Origin: Planctomycetota bacterium | GTDB taxonomy: Bacteria > Planctomycetota > UBA1135 > UBA2386 | DNA length: 55,514 nt | Direction of reading: 5' to 3' | Assembly: GCA_016794565.1 (NCBI GenBank) | Contig: JAEUHQ010000164.1 | Span: 1-55,514, forward strand | Shown: one piece after another, positions 16,501-24,701 of the stretch | Position numbering within the stretch: position 1 is the stretch's first letter | How the letters are laid out: each line of letters begins with the position of its first letter | Translations under genes and position numbers: made by a program | The notes under the pieces: generated by a model | What the model was told of the DNA's origin: nothing | Databases searched by the model: none | Seen by the model: only the letters and a program-made list of their open reading frames with translations

Positions 16501-16657
16501 GGCGTGGTCAGCCGGAAGCCCGCTCCGGTGTGGCACACGGTGTTCGTACGATGTGGGCCGCGTCTGGCCGGGACCGGCACCGGCGGGGATCCGGGGACAC
16601 GCGTGCACGTCGCAGCCCGCGCCCGTTCCCGACACGAACGGCGGTCAGCGCTGGCAT

Positions 16658-17536
16658 TCAGGGCCGGCGCTCGGCGCGCATCAGCAGAGCGACGAACTCC
16701 GGCCGGCCCGCCTCTTCGGCCCACGACCGCGGCGTGCGCCCCGCGCCGTCGACGGCGAGCGGATCGGCGCCGGCGGCGAGCAGCGCTTCGCACGACGCGA
16801 GATCCCCCTGGTACGCGGCGAAGTGCAGCGGTGTCCACCGGTACGCGTTGTGGTACGCAGGCGACACGCCCACCGAGAGCAGGAACGCGACGGCGCCTGC
16901 GCGCCCGGCGTTCGCGGCTTCGCACAGTGCCTCCGAACCGTCGGCGGCGAGGTCGGCGCCCTGTGCGACGAGCCATTGCAGCAGTTCGACGTGCCCGCCG
17001 CGCGCGGCAACGACGAGCACCGGCGCCGATCCGAGCGCAACGCCGCGACGCAGGCACAGGTCGACGAGGTCTCGGCGACCTCCGTAGCACGCCAGTTCGA
17101 GAGCGCGCGGTGTCACCTGCGCGCCGGCGCGCGCGAGTGCATCGGCGATCGCGGCGTCGCCTCGTTCGATCGCGGCCGCGAGAACGTCCTGCTCGGGACG
17201 CCGCGGATCCGCGACGAGTTCGGCCCGCGCGGCGAGCAAGGCCTGCACGACGGCCGCGTGGCCGAGACGGCTCGCGTCGAGCAGCGGTGTGCGGCCGCGA
17301 ACGGTGTCCCGCGCGTCGGGATCCGCGCCCGCCGCGACCAGCGCAGCCACGATCCCGGCCGCACCGACGCGCGCGGCGACGTGCAGGAGCGACTCCGTGC
17401 CGGTGAAACGATCCCGATCGACGCACTCCTCGAACGGAATCGCGGCCTTCGGGTCGGCGCCGGCCGCCAGCGCGGCATTCGCGGCCGCGAGATCGGACGC
17501 GCGCACGGCGGCCAGCAGTCGCTCGTCGGGCTTCAT
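16658..17536 (-). CDS. Ankyrin-repeat protein
   Basis: A protein of 292 residues built of roughly eight ankyrin repeats. The clearest are 'ESLLHVAARVGAAGIVAAL', 'GRTPLLDASRLGHAAVVQAL', 'PVLVVAARGGHVELLQWLV' and 'WTPLHFAAYQGDLASCEAL', each followed by the usual GADP turn. It is a protein-binding scaffold, cytoplasmic, with no signal peptide. The ATG at 17536 is preferred because copy D of the bipartite motif sits 9 nt upstream. An alternative ATG at 17602 overlaps the kinase stop and would add 22 residues. It follows the sigma-kinase operon on the same strand, so it may interact with that signalling pair, but it also appears to have its own promoter. Confidence 0.85.
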   Translation of the reverse strand: MKPDERLLAAVRASDLAAANAALAAGADPKAAIPFEECVDRDRFTGTESLLHVAARVGAAGIVAALVAAGADPDARDTVRGRTPLLDASRLGHAAVVQALLAARAELVADPRRPEQDVLAAAIERGDAAIADALARAGAQVTPRALELACYGGRRDLVDLCLRRGVALGSAPVLVVAARGGHVELLQWLVAQGADLAADGSEALCEAANAGRAGAVAFLLSVGVSPAYHNAYRWTPLHFAAYQGDLASCEALLAAGADPLAVDGAGRTPRSWAEEAGRPEFVALLMRAERRP

Positions 17537-17545
17537 TCGCGGCCA

Positions 17546-17573
17546 GTCATCCGGATCCTGCGCCGGCCGTGGC
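17546..17573 (-). promoter_or_regulatory. Bipartite motif GCCAC-N13-TCCGGATGAC, copy D (upstream of the ankyrin gene)
   Basis: On the minus strand, GCCAC (17573-17569) and TCCGGATGAC (17555-17546) are separated by 13 nt and end 9 nt before the ATG at 17536. It lies in the 62-nt gap after the kinase stop codon. It is nearly identical to copy B across the whole 28 nt, including most of the spacer. It would allow the ankyrin gene to be transcribed separately from the kinase operon. Confidence 0.6.
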
Positions 17574-17598
17574 AGCCGGACCGCCACGCGCTCGTCGG

Positions 17599-20115
17599 TC
17601 ACTTCGCCGACGTCGCGCGACGCGCCCGGACCCGCGCCGCGGCCGCCATCTCGCCCCGGCGTTCGAGCGCCGCGGCGTGCAGTTCGCGCGCCACCGCGTC
17701 GCCGCCGTCCGCGAGCACGTCCGCCCGCTCGGCGGCGGCCAGGTCACGATCGCCGTCCACCGGCATCGGCTGGTTCGAGAGCACCGCCGCGAGATCGCGC
17801 CAGGCCGCGGCGTCGTCGGGGCGAAGTTCGGCCCAGCGCTGCGACTCCGCCACGGTCGCCGCGCGGTCGCCCGTCGCATCGAGCGCATCGAGAAGCTGCA
17901 GGTGCACACGTTCGTGGCCGGGGTGGGAACGGACCAGTTCGAGCAGGCCTTCGGCCGCCTCCGCGGCGCTCCCGCCTTCGAGCTGCGCGAACGCGAGGTC
18001 GAGCCGTACGTCGAGGTCCGCACCGAGCGCCGCGACCGCACGCTGCAAGCGCTCGACCGCGAGCGGGAACTCCCCGCGGCGGAACGCGGCGCGGCCGGCG
18101 AAGCGCCCGGCGTACGGATTCGCCGGATCGTCGCGCAGCCACTGCTCGGCGCGTTCGTCCGCCGCGGCGACATCGACCTGGCCGAGCAGCAGGAGCGCCG
18201 TCGCGCGCAACGGGTCGCGGCCTGCCGTCTGCGCGAACGCGTCGCCGAATGCCCCGGCCGCACCGTCCGGCTTACCGTTCCGCGAACGTGCGATGCCGAG
18301 GTTCACGAGCGTCTCGGGATCGTCGGCGCCGAGTTCACGCGAGCGCTCCAGCAGCGACTCGGCGCGCGCGGGGTCGACCACGAGCAGCGCGACGCCGGCG
18401 ATCGCCAGCGAGCGTGGATGCCCGGGCCACAGCCGTACGAGCGCCTCGGCCGCCTCGCGGCGCTCGGCGGGACTGCCGCCGTTGCAGACGACACCGGCCC
18501 ACTGCGTGTACAGGATCAGGTTCGGCTGCGGCGCGATCCGCACCGCAAGCGACAGCAGTTCGCGCGCGCGCGCGGTGCCGGCTGGGTCGCGGGCCTCGAG
18601 ACCGAGCATCCCCTCGAGCCAGAAGCCCATCGACGTCGACGGCGGCCCGATCGTCCGGCGGATCGCCTCGGCCTCCGGACGACGATGCAAACGATCGAGC
18701 AACCACGCCCGGCACCGAGGGACGTTCTCGTCGTCGATCCGCGCGGCCCGTCGGTCCAGCTCGGCGAGCGCCGCTTCGACGCCGCTCTGACGCGACGTCG
18801 CGAACACGAGTCCGAGCACCGCTTCGCTGCGGAACGGGTCGACTTCGATCGCGGACTCGAACCAGCCGCGCCCTGCGTCGCGTTCGTCGCGGGCGAGGAA
18901 GCCCCGCACGACCGCGTCGTCGTAACGCTGCCGGTCCCTCGCCACGGCTGCGGCGTGCAGTCGAGGCCACTGCATACCGACCCAGAGCAGCGAGAGCGCA
19001 GCGATCGCGGCCGTCACGACGAGCGCCGCGAACAACGGCTGCTGCCGCATGCGCCGGATCCAGCGCCGCACGCGCGATGGTGCGCGCGCCGTGATCTCGC
19101 GCAAGTCGAGGAACGCGCGCAGATCGTCGGCCAGGGCCTGCGCCGTCGCGTAGCGACTCGCCGGATCCTTCTCGAGCGCCTTCATCACGATCGCGGCGAG
19201 GTCAGCGGGCACGCCGCGGTGCAGTCGCCGCGGATCACGCGGGTCCGAATGCACGATCGCGGTGAGCGCCGCCTCGATCGACGCACCGGCGAACGCGGGC
19301 TGCAGAGTGACGCACTCGTACAACGTCGCGCCGAGCGAGAACACGTCGGAGCGTTCGTCGCACGCCGAACCGCCGCCGACCACCTGCTCGGGCGCCATGT
19401 AGCGCGGCGAACCGATCACGGCGCCGGGACTCGTGAGCGTCGGGTCGTCGCGGTCGCGCGCGATCCCGAAGTCGGTCAGCACGGGGCCGCCCTCGGCGCG
19501 CAGCAGGATGTTCGACGGCTTGACGTCGCGGTGCACGATGCCCGCTTCGTGCACGTTGTGGAGCGCGGTCGCGACCGTGGCGATCGCCTGCACGAGGTTC
19601 CGCAGGGAGTCGCCCGCGTGTCCGCCCGCCGCGCGGATCTGCTCGAGGCGCGCAGCCAGCGACTCGCCTTCGACGAACGCCATCGCGAGCCAGTGCCGAC
19701 CGCCGTCCACGCCGACGCCGAGCACGCGGACGACGTTCGGGTGGTCGAGCCGCGCCAGCGTCTGCGCCTCGCGACGAAAGCGCGCGAGCGCCGTCGCGCT
19801 CGCCGCACTCTCCGGTCGCAGCACCTTCACCGCGACGCGGCGGCCGAGCAGCCGATCGCGCGCCTCGTGCACGATGCCGATCCCGCCCTGCCCGACGACG
19901 CGGCCGAGGCGATAGTCGCCGAGCAGGTCGCCCGACGCCTCGATCGTCGTCGCGGAGCCGTCCGCGGCGCCACCGCCGTCGTCGTCGCGCATCGCGGCCA
20001 GCACGTCCACGAGGTCCGGATTCGCGTCGAGCAGGTGCTGCCAGTCGCCGCCGTTCGCCCGGTACGCGACGAACAGCTCGAGGGCGCGTTCGAGACGATC
20101 CGCGGAACGGCTCAT
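17599..20115 (-). CDS. Membrane-anchored Ser/Thr protein kinase with TPR-rich C-terminal domain (second copy)
   Basis: A protein of 838 residues. The kinase domain (about 66-340) has the glycine loop GQGGIGIVHEA (75-85), Lys97 in VAVKVL, HRDVKPSN (195-202), DFG (215-217) and APE (241-243). A membrane helix spans about 361-380. The C-terminal 450 residues are degenerate TPR repeats (such as GDAFAQTAGRDPLRATALLL and NPYAGRFAGRAAFRRGEFPL), predicted outside the cytoplasm. It is encoded 4 nt after the ECF sigma factor, so the two are co-translated. The expected role is signal-dependent phosphorylation linked to that sigma factor. It is only distantly similar to the 8165-10993 kinase, and the gene order relative to the sigma factor is opposite. 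Confidence 0.93.
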   Translation of the reverse strand: MSRSADRLERALELFVAYRANGGDWQHLLDANPDLVDVLAAMRDDDGGGAADGSATTIEASGDLLGDYRLGRVVGQGGIGIVHEARDRLLGRRVAVKVLRPESAASATALARFRREAQTLARLDHPNVVRVLGVGVDGGRHWLAMAFVEGESLAARLEQIRAAGGHAGDSLRNLVQAIATVATALHNVHEAGIVHRDVKPSNILLRAEGGPVLTDFGIARDRDDPTLTSPGAVIGSPRYMAPEQVVGGGSACDERSDVFSLGATLYECVTLQPAFAGASIEAALTAIVHSDPRDPRRLHRGVPADLAAIVMKALEKDPASRYATAQALADDLRAFLDLREITARAPSRVRRWIRRMRQQPLFAALVVTAAIAALSLLWVGMQWPRLHAAAVARDRQRYDDAVVRGFLARDERDAGRGWFESAIEVDPFRSEAVLGLVFATSRQSGVEAALAELDRRAARIDDENVPRCRAWLLDRLHRRPEAEAIRRTIGPPSTSMGFWLEGMLGLEARDPAGTARARELLSLAVRIAPQPNLILYTQWAGVVCNGGSPAERREAAEALVRLWPGHPRSLAIAGVALLVVDPARAESLLERSRELGADDPETLVNLGIARSRNGKPDGAAGAFGDAFAQTAGRDPLRATALLLLGQVDVAAADERAEQWLRDDPANPYAGRFAGRAAFRRGEFPLAVERLQRAVAALGADLDVRLDLAFAQLEGGSAAEAAEGLLELVRSHPGHERVHLQLLDALDATGDRAATVAESQRWAELRPDDAAAWRDLAAVLSNQPMPVDGDRDLAAAERADVLADGGDAVARELHAAALERRGEMAAAARVRARRATSAK

Positions 20116-20119
20116 CGCG

Positions 20120-20737
20120 TCACAACAGATCCGCCAGCCGGCCCTGGCGCAGTTTCGTCATCGCGGCGGCGAGCTTCGGCAGCGCGCGCCGGTACCGCAT
20201 GCGCACCGTGTCCTCCGCTTCGCCGCACTGTTCGGCGATGACCGCGAAGGACTCTTCGTGGTAGTCGCGCCGCTCGATCACTTCGCGGTCGTCCACGTCC
20301 AGCAGCTCGAGCGCGAGCCGCACCCAGGCGCGCAGGTCCTCGCGCGCCGCCGACGCGCCGGGATCCGTGACGTTCGCCGCGGCGTCGAGATCGAGAACCG
20401 TCCCGCTGTCGCCGGCGGGCATCGACCGTTCGCGCCGCACGTCGCGCTTCGCCCGCTGCTGATGACTCGCCGCGGAACGGAGCGTGTTCTCGACCATGCG
20501 GACGAGCAGGCTGCGCAGATGGCCGCGATCGGACAGCAGGAACCGCGGCGCACTCCGCAGCGCGTGCAGCATCGTCTGCTGCACGATGTCCTGCGTGTCG
20601 TGCTGCCGGCGCAGCAACGGACCGAGCCGGCGACGAACCTGCTCGGCGACGAAGGCCTGCTCCTGCTGCACGAGGTCGGCCATCGCCTGCTGGTCGCCGC
20701 CGTGCCATCGCAGCAGCAGCTCGCGGGTCGCATCCAC
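20120..20737 (-). CDS. ECF-type RNA polymerase sigma factor (planctomycete kinase-linked type)
   Basis: A protein of 205 residues. Sigma region 2 lies at about 8-95 (QHDTQDIVQQTMLHALRSA for core binding; FLLSDRGHLRSLLVRMVENTL for -10 recognition). A Pro/Gly-rich linker (105-135) is followed by region 4 at about 136-190 (LELLDVDDREVIERRDYHE, then AEDTVRMRYRRALPKL). It starts with a GTG at 20737. A TTGACC hexamer on the same strand (20774-20769) could be a -35 box, though the -10 is unclear. It is the first gene of the sigma-kinase operon, reading directly into the 17599-20115 kinase. Confidence 0.88.
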   Translation of the reverse strand: MDATRELLLRWHGGDQQAMADLVQQEQAFVAEQVRRRLGPLLRRQHDTQDIVQQTMLHALRSAPRFLLSDRGHLRSLLVRMVENTLRSAASHQQRAKRDVRRERSMPAGDSGTVLDLDAAANVTDPGASAAREDLRAWVRLALELLDVDDREVIERRDYHEESFAVIAEQCGEAEDTVRMRYRRALPKLAAAMTKLRQGRLADLL

Positions 20738-20792
20738 GCGTGGCGATTGGAGGGACGGGCGCGCGAACGGTCAAGGCGGGCGGTGGCGTCCG

Positions 20793-21986
20793 TCACGGCT
20801 TGAACAGCGAGACCTTGTCCTTCTCGATCTCCGCGGCGGCCTGCTCCGCGGCCGCGGTGTGCACGGAGTCGGAGTTGCCCTTCAACAGCTTCAGCCGGCC
20901 CGGCGTGATGTCCGGCAGCAGACGAAGGCGCGCGCCGCTCTGGACGAGCTGCCTGAGCGTGGCGCTCGGCTGTGCTTCGACGTCGATATTGGTGAAGCCA
21001 TCGAGCGGGCCGTGGAACTCCGTGCCCTGCATGAAGCCGCCGGGACCGCGCGGGTCGAGCAGCGACTCGTGGCCGAACGTCTGGAAGAAGTTCTTCTTCG
21101 TGGTCGCCGAGATGGTCGAGGTCGGCACGGAGATCTTGAACGGCGAGAAGCTCACCTCGCCGGGTGCGAAGAACGCGCCATCGCTGATCGCGACGTAGTC
21201 GAGCGGCACGCTGCCCGCGAGCAGCTTCGCGCAGTCGAGCGCCGCGAGACCGCCGACGCTCGAGCCGACGATCGCGGTCACCCCCTGCTTGATCGACTTC
21301 CGCAGCTGGAGCACCTCGTCCGCCGCCTCCTTCGCCTTGTTCTTGTCGCCGCGGCCGCCGACGAAGCAGATCGCCAGCGGGACGAAGTGCGTGCGCAGGT
21401 ACGCCGGAGTCGCGAACTTGTTGGCGAACTCGGCTTCGGCGAGCCGCCGCCGCTGGCCCTCCGAGGCGGCGTCGCCGCCGTCGAAGTGCACGAAGATGTC
21501 CAGCGGCAGCGTCGCCAGCACCTGGCCGAGGCCGAGCACGTCGTTCAGGTCGATGCCCACGAGCGACTGCTGCGCGACACCGGAGTTGAAGCCGAGCTTG
21601 ACGAACGGCGCCGGGCTCATCTTGACCCGCGGCAGGCGGCCGGGCGGCAGCTGCTTCTTCAGCATCTCCGCATCGAGAGCGGCGATCGTCTTCTTGCCGA
21701 CGACGTTGTCGGGCGCCGTCTGGTGCAGCGCGGTGTTGAGGATGTTGCGCTCGCGCTTGAACCGGAGCACCGCCGCCGCGGTCGCCGGGCCGTACTCGGC
21801 GCGGACCACTTCCGTGCCGAGGTTCGGGTTGCGCATGATCGTGAGCAGCGCGAGATGGACCCGCGTCACGTGGTCCCCCTGCTCGCGCGGTTGCCGCAGC
21901 GTGATGTGCGCGAGGTCGTCGACGAGGCACTTGTCCAGTCGAGGGTTCCGCCGCGGCTTGGTGAACAGGTTCGAGCTGAGTTGCAC
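20793..21986 (-). CDS. Peptidoglycan-binding-like domain fused to an alpha/beta-hydrolase-like domain
   Basis: A protein of 397 residues. The region about 20-105 resembles a PG_binding_1 domain: repeated short helices with YGPATAAAVLRFKRERNI and, later, VVGKKTIAALDAEM. The C-terminal half has a classical nucleophile elbow, VGSSVGGLAAL (GxSxG), preceded by strands and followed by conserved-looking Asp and His candidates (in SDGAFFAP and EFHGPLDG). This suggests a serine esterase or lipase targeted to the cell wall. There is no Sec signal peptide, so export by another route would be needed if it acts on peptidoglycan or lipid. The start is the GTG at 21986, because GGAG lies 6 nt upstream. Monocistronic; divergent from lepB. 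Confidence 0.65.
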   Translation of the reverse strand: MQLSSNLFTKPRRNPRLDKCLVDDLAHITLRQPREQGDHVTRVHLALLTIMRNPNLGTEVVRAEYGPATAAAVLRFKRERNILNTALHQTAPDNVVGKKTIAALDAEMLKKQLPPGRLPRVKMSPAPFVKLGFNSGVAQQSLVGIDLNDVLGLGQVLATLPLDIFVHFDGGDAASEGQRRRLAEAEFANKFATPAYLRTHFVPLAICFVGGRGDKNKAKEAADEVLQLRKSIKQGVTAIVGSSVGGLAALDCAKLLAGSVPLDYVAISDGAFFAPGEVSFSPFKISVPTSTISATTKKNFFQTFGHESLLDPRGPGGFMQGTEFHGPLDGFTNIDVEAQPSATLRQLVQSGARLRLLPDITPGRLKLLKGNSDSVHTAAAEQAAAEIEKDKVSLFKP

Positions 21987-22212
21987 GTCGTTCTCCGTTC
22001 GTTTCGGGTCGCCCACGGAGCACCGTTTCCCGGCCGGACCGAACGCGGATCGCGACGGATTCCCGACCGCGCCTTCCCACCGCACGGTCCGCCGCACCGG
22101 CGGGCAGGTCCACGCTGGCGCCGCCGTCGCGCGGAGGCGAGACTGCCGCGCTCACGGATGCGCCCAGTGACCGACCCCCACGCACGTCTTCTCTTCCCGC
22201 GGAGCGCACACC

Positions 22213-23883
22213 ATGGCTGAGCACCTGGGCGAAGCCGCGGCCGCCGCCGCGATCGGTGCCGGCGAAGCCATCGCCGGCGGGGCGGTGGGCAAGAAGAAGG
22301 CGCCGACGATGGGCCCCGTGCGGACCAACCTCGAAGCGTTCGGCGTCGCGATCCTCGCGGCCGTGCTGCTGAAGTGGTTCTGCATCGAGGCCTACCAGAT
22401 CCCGACGTCGTCCATGCAGCCCACCCTGATGGGCAGCAACGAGGCGAACGTGAAGGACCGCATCCTCGTCGACAAGATCCTGCCGACGATCCGCGAGCCG
22501 AAGCGGTGGGACATCACCGTCTTCGAGTACCCGCTGCAGAAGAACCAGAACTACGTGAAGCGCCTCGTCGGCATCCCCGGCGACCGCCTCGCGATCGGCG
22601 GCGGCAACCTCTACCAGGTGAGCGACGACGGCGGAAAGCGCACGTTCACCGTGCTGCGCAAGCCCGCGGACCTGCAGGCCGCGATGTGGCGCAACGTCTA
22701 CCCGGCACGCCGCGAAGTGCGCAGTGAGACGAAGGCGACGGACTCTTGGCGCGGCTCGCCGTCGCGCACCTTCAGCGAGGACGGCGACGGCTTCGCGGGC
22801 AACCTCGACGGCAGCCTCGCGCGCCTCTACTTCCGCTTCGACGAGCCCGACGGCGGTCTCGTCGACCGCGTGTGGGACGGCTACCCGAAGGCGACCGCCG
22901 TCGAGATCCGCACCAAGACACCGCACCAGCGACCGCAGGAGATCGTGCCGGACGCGCGCCTCGGCGCGACCGTGACGCCATCGCAGAAGCTCGACGAACT
23001 GTCGTTCGAGATCGAGGTCTCGCGCCCGAACCGCGACAAGCTGACCTACGCGCTCGTCATGCGCGGCGACAAGGCGCGGCTGCAGGTGCGGACGAAGGAG
23101 ACGCAGGTCGCCGGTGAGTCGCCCGAGTTCCCGCTCGAACTCCCGCCCGGCGCGACAACGCGGATCGTGTTCTCGCACGTCGACGAGGAACTCGTCGTCG
23201 AAGTGAACGGCGAGGTCCGCCAGCGCTTCGAGTCCGGTGCGTGGTCGTGCCGCGAAGGCTGCGAACTCGCGGGCAACGGCGCATCGCTGCAGAACCACTG
23301 CGTGATCCCGCAGATCCTCTGCAAGGGCAAGGGTGCGGTGCGATTCGACGACCTGCGGCTCGACCGCGACCAGCACTGGACGCGGATGGGTGCGCCCGAG
23401 GTCATCGAGGTGCCGGAAGCGCACTACTTCATGATGGGCGACAACACTCTGCAGTCGATCGACTCGCGCGACTGGACGGCCGTCGAGATCGAGGTCGACG
23501 CGAACGACCGCGTCGTGCGACCCGGCACGGCGGGCGCGCGCAAGATCCTCGGCAACAAGCGCGCGATGGACCTCACGCGGCCGCCGGATCGCGACGAGAC
23601 GCCGATCGGCCTGCCGACGGAGCACGCCATCGTGATGATCGACGAGTTCGGCGAGATCCGTCGCTTCGAGGCGGAAGTCGGCCCGGACTGGGGCGAACGA
23701 GTGTCGTTCAAGGACACGTCGGCTCAGGACGGTTCGCGCGACTGGGTGGCCCCGGAGAAGAAGGTGCCGTTCGTGCGCCGCGAGGACATCCAGGGCCGCG
23801 CGGTGCTCGTCTTCTATCCGTCGCGGCCGATCGCGTGGCTCTTCGGCGGCAACTGGCCCGACCGCTTCGGGTTCGTCCGATGA
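22213..23883 (+). CDS. lepB: Signal peptidase I with a very large internal insertion
   Basis: A protein of 556 residues, about twice the usual size. A membrane helix (about 42-58) precedes the catalytic Ser67 in IPTSSMQPTL. The general base Lys116 lies in YVKRLVGIPGD. The third conserved box, MGDNTLQSIDSRDW, appears only at about residue 412. Between boxes two and three lies an insertion of about 270 residues that reads as a beta-sandwich (EEDGDGF-type loops, SFEIEVSRPNRDKLTYALVM, HVDEELVVEVNGE), similar to a LamG/concanavalin fold. It cleaves signal peptides at the outer face of the cytoplasmic membrane. GGAG lies 8 nt before the ATG. Its stop overlaps the start of the LptB-type ATPase by four bases. 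Confidence 0.93.
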   Translation: MAEHLGEAAAAAAIGAGEAIAGGAVGKKKAPTMGPVRTNLEAFGVAILAAVLLKWFCIEAYQIPTSSMQPTLMGSNEANVKDRILVDKILPTIREPKRWDITVFEYPLQKNQNYVKRLVGIPGDRLAIGGGNLYQVSDDGGKRTFTVLRKPADLQAAMWRNVYPARREVRSETKATDSWRGSPSRTFSEDGDGFAGNLDGSLARLYFRFDEPDGGLVDRVWDGYPKATAVEIRTKTPHQRPQEIVPDARLGATVTPSQKLDELSFEIEVSRPNRDKLTYALVMRGDKARLQVRTKETQVAGESPEFPLELPPGATTRIVFSHVDEELVVEVNGEVRQRFESGAWSCREGCELAGNGASLQNHCVIPQILCKGKGAVRFDDLRLDRDQHWTRMGAPEVIEVPEAHYFMMGDNTLQSIDSRDWTAVEIEVDANDRVVRPGTAGARKILGNKRAMDLTRPPDRDETPIGLPTEHAIVMIDEFGEIRRFEAEVGPDWGERVSFKDTSAQDGSRDWVAPEKKVPFVRREDIQGRAVLVFYPSRPIAWLFGGNWPDRFGFVR

Positions 23884-24686
23884 GCACGGCCGCGACTCCG
23901 GCGACCGCGACTCCGGCGACGGGTGCGGAGGTCCTTCGCACGGAAGGACTGGTGAAGGCGTACGGCGGCCGCCGCGTCGTCGATCGAGTCAGCATCTCGG
24001 TGCGCGAAGGCGAGATCGTCGGGTTGCTCGGCCCGAACGGCGCCGGCAAGACGACCACGTTCCGCATGGTCGTCGGCATGGTGGTGCCCGACGCGGGCCA
24101 TGTGCTGCTCGAAGGCAAGGACGTGACGAAGCAGCCGATGTACCGCCGTGCGCGGCGCGGCCTCGGCTACCTCGCGCAGCAGGAGTCGGTGTTCAAGAAG
24201 ATGCGCGCGATCGACAACATCCGCTGCGTACTCGAAGCGCGTGGAATGCGCCGCAGCGACCGCGAAGACCGCGCCGCACAGCTGATGCAGGACCTGCAGC
24301 TGACGCACGTCGCCGAGTCGATCGCCGAGACGATGTCGGGCGGCGAGAAGCGGCGGCTCGAGATCGCGCGCGCTCTCGCGACCGATCCGAGCCTGCTCCT
24401 GCTCGACGAACCGTTCGCCGGCGTCGACCCGATCACCGTCGAGGAGATCCAGCAGATCCTCGCGGCGCTGGCGCGCACCGGAATCGCGATCCTCATCACG
24501 GAGCACAACGTGATCGCGACGCTCCGCATCACCCACCGCGCCTACATCATCAGCGAGGGCAAGGTGATCGCCGACGGCGACCCGCAGACGGTCATCGCCG
24601 ACGAGCAGGTGCGCCGCGTCTATCTCGGCAACTCGTTCGGCGGCGGCATCACCGAAGAGGAAGAACGCGGGCTCGACCTCGAGTGA
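23880..24686 (+). CDS. lptB: LPS export ABC transporter ATP-binding protein (LptB)
   Basis: A protein of 268 residues. It has a Walker A motif (GPNGAGKTTT, 51-60), an ABC signature (SGGEKRRLEIA, from 153), a Walker B motif (LLLLDEPFAGVDP, from 172) and a switch His in TEHNV. The phrases LAQQESVFKKM (Q-loop region) and LEIARALATDPSLLLLDEPFAGVDPI are characteristic of LptB rather than of amino-acid ABC ATPases. LptB powers LptFG extraction of lipopolysaccharide from the inner membrane. lptF, lptG and lptC are not in the window. The N-terminus has a short Ala-Thr-Pro repeat not found in most LptBs. Translation is coupled to lepB through an ATGA overlap, and it converges on flagellin. Confidence 0.9.
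   Translation: MSTAATPATATPATGAEVLRTEGLVKAYGGRRVVDRVSISVREGEIVGLLGPNGAGKTTTFRMVVGMVVPDAGHVLLEGKDVTKQPMYRRARRGLGYLAQQESVFKKMRAIDNIRCVLEARGMRRSDREDRAAQLMQDLQLTHVAESIAETMSGGEKRRLEIARALATDPSLLLLDEPFAGVDPITVEEIQQILAALARTGIAILITEHNVIATLRITHRAYIISEGKVIADGDPQTVIADEQVRRVYLGNSFGGGITEEEERGLDLE
23892..23921 (+). repeat. Tandem 15-bp repeat encoding ATPAT in the LptB N-terminus
   Basis: GCGACTCCGGCGACC is followed directly by a second near-identical copy. It expands a disordered Ala-Thr-Pro leader before the ABC domain. A likely slippage product without functional consequence. Confidence 0.6.
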
Positions 24687-24701
24687 GGCGCCCGCGCCCG
24701 A

